A stretch of 13,395 bases of DNA. Source: Endomicrobiia bacterium. GTDB taxonomy: Bacteria > Elusimicrobiota > Endomicrobiia > Endomicrobiales > Endomicrobiaceae. Location: contig BNVT01000025.1 in the NCBI GenBank assembly GCA_025998295.1, positions 1 to 13,395 on the forward strand, read 5' to 3'. The position numbers were made by a program, and so were the translations under genes. Shown one piece after another: positions 7,098-13,395 of the stretch. The notes below the pieces were generated by a model. That model ran no database searches. It was not told the DNA's origin and saw nothing but the letters and a program-made list of their open reading frames with translations. The stretch's first letter is position 1, and each line of letters opens with the position of its first letter.

Positions 7098-8351
7098 TTA
7101 TTTTTTTGAAGATTTTAAAGTCTCTATGGAATAACTTTTTTCTATTGTTTCAGTTGGAAGACCTATATTTTTAAGTAAATCAAGAAATGGATCTGGATCA
7201 AGCTCTTCGACATTGGTCATTTTTTTAACATCCCAATCACCCCTAGCAATCAAAATAGCCGTTGCAACAGCAGGGACACCCGCAGTATAACTGATAGCTT
7301 GAGATTCAACTTCCTCATAACAAACTTTGTGGTCGCATATGTTATATATGAGAAGTTCTTTTTTGCGCCCGTCTTTTGTGCCTATTATTAAATCCCCTAT
7401 ACAAGTATTACCGATATAATCGGAAGCAAGAGTTTTAGGATCAGGAAGGCAAGCTTTTACTACTTTTAAAGGCACTACCTCAAGACCTTCGACTGTTTTA
7501 ACTGGCTTTTCTGACAATAATCCTATATTCTTAAGCACATTGAAACAATTTAAGTAATGGTCGCTAAATCCCATCCAAAATCTTATTGAATTTGCATCGA
7601 TATTCTTTGAAAGTGAATGAATTTCATCGTGCCCGGTTAAATATATAGTTTGTTTACCTACTACAGGAAATTTGTATACTTTTTTTTCAGAATGAATAGG
7701 TTTACATACCCACTTTTTATCTATCCATGTCCAAACTTTTACAAATTCTCTAAAATTGATTTCAGGATCAAAATTAGTAGCAAAATACTTACCATGGCTT
7801 CCTGCGTTTACATCCATTATATCTATTGTATCTATTGTGTCAAAAAAATGTTTCTTCGCATAAGCCGCATAAGCATTTACAACACCGGGATCAAACCCTG
7901 CTCCTAAAACAGCTGTTATACATCTCGACCGACAGCGATCTTTACGTTCCCACTCATAATTTGCATACCATGGCGGATCTTCACATACCTTATAAGGTTC
8001 TTCATGAATCGCAGTATCTATGTAAGCTGACCCTGTTTCTATGCATGCTTCTAAAACTGACATGTTACAAAAAGATGATGCTAAATTTACGGTAATAGAA
8101 ATTTTAAGATATTTCATTAACTCTATCATTTCAGGAATGTTTAAAGCATCTACTTGCATGGCTTGTATTTTCTTTGAAGTATCTTTATAATTTTTTTTAC
8201 GTTCTATGCTTTCTAGTACTTGTTCACAGCTATCAAGCGAACGAGAAGCTAGGTAGATATTCCCGAACAAATCGTTATTTTGTGCAAATTTATGAGCGGC
8301 GGCGTGAGCTACGCCACCCGCCCCCACAAGAAATACATTCCTTTTTTCCAT
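7098..8351 (-). CDS. carboxynorspermidine synthase-like dehydrogenase (saccharopine dehydrogenase family)
   Basis: Likely condenses aspartate semialdehyde with a diamine (diaminopropane or putrescine) using NADPH, giving carboxynorspermidine or carboxyspermidine for the alternative spermidine route. This follows from family resemblance; saccharopine-type activity is the alternative. The Rossmann start VFLVGAGGVAHAAAHK is at 6-21. GAGFDPGVVNAYAAYAKKHF (150-169) and the HGKYFATNFDPEINFRE block (186-202) are typical of this subgroup. So are YNICDHK (336-342), SYTAGVPA (354-361) and the C-terminal VEELDPDPFL (381-390). The 417 residues are a normal length. GGAGGAGGT stands eight bases before the ATG. 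The partner decarboxylase gene (nspC type) is not in the window. The gene converges on the operon from the left and has decayed sequence upstream. Confidence 0.88.
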   Translation of the reverse strand: MEKRNVFLVGAGGVAHAAAHKFAQNNDLFGNIYLASRSLDSCEQVLESIERKKNYKDTSKKIQAMQVDALNIPEMIELMKYLKISITVNLASSFCNMSVLEACIETGSAYIDTAIHEEPYKVCEDPPWYANYEWERKDRCRSRCITAVLGAGFDPGVVNAYAAYAKKHFFDTIDTIDIMDVNAGSHGKYFATNFDPEINFREFVKVWTWIDKKWVCKPIHSEKKVYKFPVVGKQTIYLTGHDEIHSLSKNIDANSIRFWMGFSDHYLNCFNVLKNIGLLSEKPVKTVEGLEVVPLKVVKACLPDPKTLASDYIGNTCIGDLIIGTKDGRKKELLIYNICDHKVCYEEVESQAISYTAGVPAVATAILIARGDWDVKKMTNVEELDPDPFLDLLKNIGLPTETIEKSYSIETLKSSKK

Positions 8352-8359
8352 TTACTAAA

Positions 8360-8369
8360 ACCTCCTCCC
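8360..8369 (-). promoter_or_regulatory. Shine-Dalgarno of the dehydrogenase gene
   Basis: On the - strand GGGAGGAGGT stands eight bases before the ATG at 8351-8349. It fixes the start and lies just after the last stop of the decayed frames upstream. Confidence 0.75.
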
Positions 8370-8370
8370 A

Positions 8371-8829
8371 TTATTGGTCAACTAACTTCTGCATAGATGC
8401 AAGAGCTATGGAAAGCTGGCGAAATAATACTGGCATTGGTATTGAACTATTTGAGCTTGAGCTAAATGGAACCGGAACTAAACTGTGTAGAACTTATCCA
8501 AAGTTAAGCCCAATCGATAGAGTTGAAGCTGAAGATTAGAGGCATAGTATCCACTTGCACTTGTATCACCTACATCTATCTGTACCTGCGCCTTCATCAA
8601 CCACGTGTCGCCTACGGTCAAAATAACTTCTTTCATCATTGTTCCTTGAAAAAGAAGTATAATTTAACGTATAAGAGACGCTGAAAGATTGATTCGTAAT
8701 AGGGGGCCAAAAGCCCGAGTTAATCAAGATTTCCAACACCACAAAGTAAAAGCCCAAGGTACGAGGTTGCTGATGTGCAAACATTCGTTTACAGCATGCA
8801 AACAATCGAAAGCAAGAAGCTAACACCAA
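8371..8829 (-). pseudogene. possible decayed gene upstream of the dehydrogenase
   Basis: Overlapping open segments in three - strand frames succeed one another here. The first is open down to 8566 and contains YTLNYTSFSRNND. The second runs 8639-8478 (53 codons, ATG-ATG start, AAGGA upstream) and contains QVQIDVGDTSASGYYASN, then LQLQLYRLGLTL. The third covers 8493-8374 and ends RQLSIALASMQKLVDQ just before the dehydrogenase Shine-Dalgarno. The alternation of Tyr, Asn, Ser and hydrophobic residues is reminiscent of an outer-membrane or secreted beta protein, but I recognise no family. The pattern fits a gene broken by frameshifts, co-oriented with the dehydrogenase. A + strand frame ending at 8539 is also open, so the coding strand is not certain, and simple chance remains possible. 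Confidence 0.3.
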
Positions 8830-8893
8830 AAAATAAAAGGAGGCGTAAAATATTCTCCCTACGTTTTTGCTTTGAGTTATTTTTGTTGATATT

Positions 8894-8902
8894 ATTATAG
8901 CA
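8894..8902 (-). promoter_or_regulatory. extended -10 promoter, leftward
   Basis: On the - strand TGCTATAAT is a perfect extended -10 element. No good -35 hexamer is seen at 17 nt, which extended -10 promoters can tolerate. It would transcribe the decayed region and possibly the dehydrogenase, whose start lies about 540 bp away. I see nothing else in 8830-9090. Confidence 0.4.
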
Positions 8903-9094
8903 TATAAACAAATCTTTTATAGAATCTCGTAACATATTGAACTTTTGTTAAACAAAAACGGATTAAAATAATGACGGGCTTTTAATAAACAGCATATTTT
9001 TATACACACAATCATCTTTTTGTGGGTTTGCCATATCTTTGTTACAAACTCCGATTCTAAACGACAAAAACAGTTCAAGGTATGTGTTTTAGAT

Positions 9095-9123
9095 TTTACA
9101 CCCATTGTATTATATGTTACAAT
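9095..9123 (+). promoter_or_regulatory. promoter of the broken lipoprotein gene
   Basis: TTTACA (9095-9100) and TACAAT (9118-9123) are separated by 17 nt, each matching five of six consensus bases. Transcription would start near 9130, about 37 nt before the lipoprotein ATG, and could continue into pheS. Confidence 0.55.
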
Positions 9124-9166
9124 AACGTTGCGTAGGATATGTATAGCGAAGGTAATGAGAGAGAAA

Positions 9167-9435
9167 ATGATGAAAACAAAAACAGTAAAGGCAACATTAA
9201 GCATATTTGTTGCGTTCAGCCTTGCCTTAAGTTCGTGCGATAAAAAGAACGCTAAACAAGGTATGCTCCTCCAGAGAAAATAGAAGAAATAAAAGAAGCA
9301 GAAAGGGCAAAAGCAGCAGATGTTGAACTAAAACCACAAGTAAAGGTAAAGCGTTTAAATGGGGATGAGAAGCGTTTAGATGAGGATAAGAATTTTGACA
9401 GGGTTTGTAAGAGACTTTATGAACGAGGTTCGTAA
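9167..9435 (+). pseudogene. frameshifted small lipoprotein gene
   Basis: The frame starting MMKTKTVKATLSIF (ATG 9167 or 9170; an upstream ATG at 9155 is also in frame) has a basic head, a hydrophobic core and the lipobox LSSC followed by DKKNAK. This is a clear signal peptide for an outer-envelope lipoprotein. It stops at a TAG (9281-9283) after about 38 codons. In another frame, from about 9259, the sequence reads PPEKIEEIKEAERAKAADVE, then a charged stretch to a TAA at 9433-9435. That is what a mature lipoprotein would look like, so a small indel near 9255-9262 probably broke one gene. The charged part contains two adjacent 21-nt imperfect repeats (9349-9390). Its own promoter remains. No family could be named. 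Confidence 0.6.
9349..9390 (+). repeat. two 21-nt imperfect direct repeats
   Basis: AAGCGTTTAAATGGGGATGAG and AAGCGTTTAGATGAGGATAAG follow each other directly and differ at only a few positions. In the downstream lipoprotein frame they encode KRLNGDE and KRLDEDK, a seven-residue charged repeat. Confidence 0.65.
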
Positions 9436-9655
9436 GAAGCTTCGTAAGCTGTCAAGGATGAGTCTTATTGTAAGGTCGTCATCTTCTTTGTCAGCACATG
9501 GAGGAGTGCGTGGGACTAAAGATGTAGTTTGTTTGAGTAGTGAGATTGCTAAGGTGAGTAATGAGTTGCCTGCTGTTTGGGAGGGGAAAACTGATAAAAT
9601 ATATGTCTTTCATGCGCTTGTCGCGTGTAGCGATTTGCGCTTTATCTTTAGGTAA
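9380..9655 (+). other. open frame of unknown nature before pheS
   Basis: A 91-codon frame starts at an ATG within the repeat region and ends in TAA 47 nt before pheS. Its N-terminus is basic (VRKKLRKLSR) and the middle reads SSEIAKVSNELPAVWEGKTD. It has no clear Shine-Dalgarno and its first part overlaps the lipoprotein remnant in another frame. It may be a further frameshifted piece of the same decayed locus. I do not recognise it. Confidence 0.25.
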
Positions 9656-9702
9656 GTACAAAGTATCCCCTTATACGCACAGTTCGTAAAAGGTCCATTT
9701 TA

Positions 9703-10722
9703 ATGAATGATATTGAACAAATTGTTAGCGAAGCTTCTAAAAAAATAAAAAATGCAGATAATTTAACATTGAATAATTTAAAAACGGAATATTTAGGGAA
9801 AAGTGGTGTTTTAACGCAAATTTTAAAATCTTTGTCGCAATATTCCATAGAAGATAAAAAAAGAATAGGTTCGCAAGCAAACAAAGCAAAAAGTATTATT
9901 GAAAGCGAAATAGAGAACAGAAAAGATAGTCTTAAGAAAATTTTGCTTGATGAAAAAATGCGCAATGAGAGGCTTGATTATTTTCCAAGCTTCTATTTTC
10001 CTTTTCCAAAGGGAAGTTTTCATCCTGTTGTTGAGACAATTAGAGGCATAAGTGCGGTTTTCAAGTCACTCGGATTTCTAGTTGCCCAAGGGCCTGAACT
10101 TGAAACCGATTGGTATAATTTTGAAGCGTTAAATATTCCAAAAAATCATCCTGCGAAGGATTTGCAAGATACTTTTTACATTGAAGGAATGAAAAATCTA
10201 CTTAGAACACATACTTCTTCCGTACAAATTCATGTAATGGAAAAACATAAGCCTCCTGTGAAAGTTATCGTACCCGGAAGAGTTTATAGAAATGAAGCTT
10301 CTGACGCATCTCATTCGTCAACTTTTTATCAAATTGAAGGTCTTGCAGTGGACGAAAATGTAACATTTGTGGATTTGAAAGTAACGCTTACAGAATTTAT
10401 ACATAGATTTTTCGGATACAAATTAAACGTGCGTTTTAGACCGTCACATTTTCAATTTACGGAGCCGTCTGCGGAAGTTGATATGCAATGTCCATTTTGC
10501 AGAGGGAAAGGCTGCAAGATATGTAAAAATTCTGGCTGGATTGAAACACTGGGTTGTGGAATGGTGCATCCTAATGTTTTTAAAGCTGTTGATTACGACT
10601 ATGAAAAATACACAGGCTATGCTTTTGGAATAGGTGTTGAAAGAATCACAATGTTAAAGTATGGAATAGATGATATACGCTTATTGTATGAAAACGATTT
10701 GCGCTTCTTAAAACAGTTTTAA
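9703..10722 (+). CDS. pheS: phenylalanyl-tRNA synthetase alpha subunit
   Basis: Catalytic subunit of the alpha2-beta2 enzyme that charges tRNA-Phe. Residues 1-90 form the N-terminal coiled coil that contacts tRNA. The class II core follows: motif 1 around 107-140 with GPELETDWYNFEALN, the LLRTHTSSVQ segment at 166-175, motif 2 at 190-213 (VPGRVYRNEASDASH then FYQIEG), and motif 3 at 305-326 (GYAFGIGVERITMLKYG). A four-cysteine cluster, C263-x2-C266-x4-C271-x2-C274, is seen as in many bacterial PheS proteins. The 339 residues are normal. AAAAGGT (9688-9694) precedes the ATG at a usable distance. pheT follows after 115 nt, longer than the usual near-contact of pheST. Confidence 0.97.
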   Translation: MNDIEQIVSEASKKIKNADNLTLNNLKTEYLGKSGVLTQILKSLSQYSIEDKKRIGSQANKAKSIIESEIENRKDSLKKILLDEKMRNERLDYFPSFYFPFPKGSFHPVVETIRGISAVFKSLGFLVAQGPELETDWYNFEALNIPKNHPAKDLQDTFYIEGMKNLLRTHTSSVQIHVMEKHKPPVKVIVPGRVYRNEASDASHSSTFYQIEGLAVDENVTFVDLKVTLTEFIHRFFGYKLNVRFRPSHFQFTEPSAEVDMQCPFCRGKGCKICKNSGWIETLGCGMVHPNVFKAVDYDYEKYTGYAFGIGVERITMLKYGIDDIRLLYENDLRFLKQF

Positions 10723-10837
10723 TTGGAGGAAATCTTGGCTGTTTTATAAGGGGTAACGTTTTTGAAATGTCTGCCAAATAAAACGGACTGAATCTATCAA
10801 AAAAAGGAACATAAAATAGATCTAGGGATATTTAAGG
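10723..10837 (+). other. pheS-pheT gap with unused Shine-Dalgarno
   Basis: Directly after the pheS stop comes TTGGAGGAAATC, an excellent Shine-Dalgarno, but the only start at the right distance is a TTG that reaches a stop after four codons. The rest of the gap has no promoter or gene I can support. It may be the scar of a lost start or small gene. Confidence 0.4.
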
Positions 10838-13201
10838 ATGAAGATATCATATAATTGCCTTAAAAAGTTTGTTGATTTTGAGTTAAGCCCGCAGGAAATT
10901 GCTTCCATGCTCACTTCCATGGGTATTGAAACTTCTGTTGTTTTAGGCGGATGCAGATGGACTGGCGTGACCGCGGTGAAAGTTTTAGATGTGCAGAAAC
11001 ATCCCAATGCAAATAAACTGTCTATATGCAAAGTAAGCGATGGTACAAAAGAGTATTCTATAGTCTGCGGCGCAAAAAATATTGCAACCGGGCAGATTGT
11101 TCCTCTTGCAAAAACCGGAGCCATACTCCCTGGTAATTTTAAAATAAAGAAATCAAAAATAAGGGATGTTGAATCTCAGGGCATGATATGTTCCAAAAAA
11201 GATCTTGGTCTTGAGATGGAATCCGAAGGTATTTTGGTTCTTAATGAGGATGCCAATGTAGGAAATACTTTAGAAAGTGTTTTAGGTGAAATTGATTCAG
11301 TTCTTGAAATAGAAATAACAACTAACAGAGGTGACTGTTTAAGTTATTTAGGTGTGGCGCGAGAAATTGCTGCTAAACTATGCAAGATGATATCTTTGCC
11401 AACGGTAAAAATATTTAATGTTCCGGAATTACATTGCGTAGAAATAAAATCCGATTTATGCAGGCGTTATATAGGGGCCATTATATCATCAGTTAAAGTA
11501 GGGCCAGCTCCAAAGTGGATTACAGATATTTTAGAAAAGAGCGAAATAAGATCTATTAACAATATTGTGGACATAGCTAATTACGTTATGATTGAACTTG
11601 GACAGCCCCTGCATGCTTTTGACGTAACAAAACTTTCTTCAAAAAAAATCATTGTAAGAAACGCTGTCGATTTGGAAAAGATTACCGCTCTTGATGGCAA
11701 AGAGTATAAACTTGATTCCGAAATGCTTGTAATAGCAGACGATCAAAATCCTATTGCAATAGCCGGAGTGATGGGCGGAGAACATTCGAATATTGACGAT
11801 AATACTCAAACTATATTTTTGGAAAGCGCAATTTTTGATGCAGTGTCAATAAGAAAAACTTCAAAAAAATTAAACCTTTCAAGCGATTCTTCTTATAGGT
11901 TTGAAAGAGAATTAGACTGGGACTCAACCGAGTTTGCTTTGTGGAGAGCTGCAAATCTTATAATTGATATTGCCGGCGGCAAAATGGAAGCAAGGGAAGA
12001 TTTGCAAAATACCAAATATAAAAAGACAAAAGTCACTTTAAGGGTTGAGAGAGTATCTAAAGTTTTGGGATATACTATCAAAGAAGACGAGATAGCTAAA
12101 ATTTTAAGATTTTTAGGAATAGATTTGCAGTTGAAAGGCGAAATGATCCTCTGTACCATTCCGCCATGGCGCAACGATATAAAAGAAGAAGTGGATTTAA
12201 TTGAAGAGATAGTAAGGATCAAAGGATATGACACTGTGCCTTCTCCAAAAAAATATGAAGATCAATTATATACTCCAAATAATTCATTTTTTTCTACGAT
12301 TATCGAAGAGTTTAGATTTAAATTAAACGGACTTGGTTTTAGCGAAGCATTAAACTATAGTTTTTCAGAGATTAGAGAGCTTGAAAAATTTGATTTGGAA
12401 TATCGTTACAAAATATTAAACCCGATATCTAAAGAAAATGAAGTTTTAAGACCCTCTCTTCTTCCCGGATTGTATAAGAACTTGTGTCTTAATATTGGGC
12501 ATGGGGCCCAAACGGTGTCATTATTTGAACATGGTAAAATTTTTGACGATGCCGGAGAAAAAAAGATTTTTGCCGTTATAATGTATGGTAAGGTATGGCA
12601 GGAATGGTGGAAATGGGCAGAACAAAAAATTAGTCCGAAATATGATTTTTATTTTGGCGGCGGAATAATAAAAAATATTTTGCCATCGGATGAGTTTATG
12701 ATTTTAGAAAATTTAACTCCAAAAAGTTATTATCACTCCGGGAAAACTGCTTCCATTGTTTATAATGGGGAAGTTGTGGGACAGCTTGGTATTTTAAAGT
12801 CTTTAATTGTAGACAACGTAAAAGATGATGTTTTTTATTGTGAAATCAACCTAGACCCGATTGAAAAAGTTTACATTGAGAAAACGTCTCTTTATAAAAC
12901 ATATTCAAAATTTCCTGTAGTAAAAAGAGATATTTCAGTAACTGCCGACAAATCTTTGCGGCTTGCAAAAATAGAAAAAGTAATTAAAAATGTTATGGAG
13001 ACAGGAGGTATTTTAAGAGAATATTCTTTGTTTTCAGTATATACAGACGAATCTAAGCTGGGGACAGGTAAAGTAAGCTATTCATTTAGATTGTCTTATA
13101 ATAATAGCGACAGAACGTTAACAGACGAAGAGGTTAGTAAAGATATAAGTGTTTTGCTAAAGCAACTTGATGCAGACTTAGATGTAAAACTTAGACAATA
13201 G
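10838..13201 (+). CDS. pheT: phenylalanyl-tRNA synthetase beta subunit
   Basis: Beta subunit of the alpha2-beta2 synthetase. It binds tRNA-Phe and edits mischarged Tyr-tRNA. The N-terminus MKISYNCLKKFVDF is typical. The EMAP/tRNA-binding domain covers about 39-150 with HPNANKLSICKV at 55-66 and GMICSKKDLG at 115-124. The B1/B3/B4 editing region follows (about 160-390, with TTNRGDCLSY, GQPLHAFDV and AGVMGGEHS), then B5 (about 396-470, ending near EEIVRIKGYDTVPS), the catalytic-like core, and the anticodon-binding FDX-ACB domain from about 689 (YSKFPVVKRDISV) to the end. The 787 residues are normal. The Shine-Dalgarno is poor (AGGG near 10826 at long distance, or AAGG touching the ATG), but the N-terminus leaves no better start. 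Confidence 0.97.
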   Translation: MKISYNCLKKFVDFELSPQEIASMLTSMGIETSVVLGGCRWTGVTAVKVLDVQKHPNANKLSICKVSDGTKEYSIVCGAKNIATGQIVPLAKTGAILPGNFKIKKSKIRDVESQGMICSKKDLGLEMESEGILVLNEDANVGNTLESVLGEIDSVLEIEITTNRGDCLSYLGVAREIAAKLCKMISLPTVKIFNVPELHCVEIKSDLCRRYIGAIISSVKVGPAPKWITDILEKSEIRSINNIVDIANYVMIELGQPLHAFDVTKLSSKKIIVRNAVDLEKITALDGKEYKLDSEMLVIADDQNPIAIAGVMGGEHSNIDDNTQTIFLESAIFDAVSIRKTSKKLNLSSDSSYRFERELDWDSTEFALWRAANLIIDIAGGKMEAREDLQNTKYKKTKVTLRVERVSKVLGYTIKEDEIAKILRFLGIDLQLKGEMILCTIPPWRNDIKEEVDLIEEIVRIKGYDTVPSPKKYEDQLYTPNNSFFSTIIEEFRFKLNGLGFSEALNYSFSEIRELEKFDLEYRYKILNPISKENEVLRPSLLPGLYKNLCLNIGHGAQTVSLFEHGKIFDDAGEKKIFAVIMYGKVWQEWWKWAEQKISPKYDFYFGGGIIKNILPSDEFMILENLTPKSYYHSGKTASIVYNGEVVGQLGILKSLIVDNVKDDVFYCEINLDPIEKVYIEKTSLYKTYSKFPVVKRDISVTADKSLRLAKIEKVIKNVMETGGILREYSLFSVYTDESKLGTGKVSYSFRLSYNNSDRTLTDEEVSKDISVLLKQLDADLDVKLRQ

Positions 13202-13250
13202 TACCGTTATAAACTAAAATAGATCTGTCTAAAGATTCTTATCACATCAC

Positions 13251-13269
13251 ATTAGACCTCTTGCAAACC
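13251..13269 (+). repeat. possible insertion-sequence end, related to 213-232
   Basis: ATTAGACCTCTTGCAAACC is, in reverse complement, 17 of 19 identical (one gap) to 213-232. It starts 50 nt after pheT. An element starting here would extend to the right, off the window. No transposase frame is visible in the remaining 126 bases. Confidence 0.4.
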
Positions 13270-13326
13270 TTAAGTATTAAATTTTAGAATTACAAACACC
13301 TGTAACTTGGAGTTAAATCGTAGTCC

Positions 13327-13395
13327 AAAAGGTCTTTTGCTATTACTTATCTATTCTTTAAGACTATTTTGAATCTTTTAATAAAAGGTCTTTTG
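13327..13395 (+). repeat. 13-nt direct repeat at the right edge
   Basis: AAAAGGTCTTTTG occurs exactly at 13327-13339 and again at 13383-13395, 56 nt apart. The second copy is cut by the window edge, so further copies may follow. The core GGTCTTTTGC loosely resembles the possible insertion-sequence end just upstream. No gene is visible in 13202-13395. Confidence 0.6.

Noticed and set aside
8174..8539. + strand open frame of 121 codons across the start of the dehydrogenase
   Set aside because: Most of it is antisense to the well-supported dehydrogenase gene, it has no Shine-Dalgarno, and it resembles no family I know. The part beyond 8352 is covered by the decayed-region entry.
8837..8860. AAAGGAGGCG on the + strand as the start of a gene
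   Set aside because: No ATG, GTG or TTG at the right distance opens a frame of useful length.
8640..9160. Structured RNA gene (tmRNA, SRP RNA, 6S, RNase P) in the long gap
   Set aside because: None of the conserved core sequences of these RNAs could be found on either strand.
10812..13226. TAAAATAGATCT occurs on both sides of pheT (10812-10823 and 13215-13226)
   Set aside because: A 12-mer repeat in AT-rich sequence of this length is expected by chance, and no larger repeat surrounds it.
1..13395. CRISPR array, tRNA genes or a defence system
   Set aside because: No regularly spaced repeats, no T-loop plus acceptor pairing, and no nuclease or toxin-antitoxin families were seen.

Overview
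The window is AT-rich bacterial chromosome. It carries nine intact housekeeping or metabolic genes on the + strand, one intact gene on the - strand, and several stretches that look like decaying sequence. Low GC, intact core genes beside frameshifted remnants, and insertion-sequence-like ends at both edges suggest a host-associated lineage undergoing gene loss. From memory of gene content and protein style, my best guess is an Endomicrobium-type member of the Elusimicrobiota (termite group 1). That is inference and was not tested by any search.

Layout. Positions 1-468 hold a polypyrimidine tract, a possible insertion-sequence end (213-232) and the argF promoter. argF (469-1395) encodes ornithine carbamoyltransferase. 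The gap 1396-1832 holds a small hairpin, a run of 12 G, a short open frame and a strong promoter for the next operon. From 1833 to 6964 runs a compact + strand series: rpsF, ssb, rpsR, rplI, dnaB, alr and an MlaE-type permease gene. The joints are tight: rpsF and ssb overlap by 44 nt, and dnaB and alr overlap in ATGA. A convergent - strand gene (7098-8351) encodes a carboxynorspermidine synthase-like dehydrogenase.

Positions 8352-9702 contain no intact gene. They hold degraded open frames on the - strand, a divergent promoter region and a frameshifted lipoprotein gene on the + strand. pheS (9703-10722) and pheT (10838-13201) follow. The last 190 bases contain a second insertion-sequence-like end and a short direct repeat.

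Functionally, the central operon joins ribosomal proteins S6, S18 and L9 to replication (SSB, DnaB), cell-wall precursor synthesis (alanine racemase) and envelope lipid transport. pheST supplies both subunits of phenylalanyl-tRNA synthetase. ArgF and the polyamine-type dehydrogenase represent arginine and polyamine metabolism.

I did not find a convincing new multi-gene system. The most notable signals are a C9 tract directly after the alr start codon, which could switch that gene by slippage, a G12 tract between argF and rpsF, and related inverted ends bracketing the 13 kb core.
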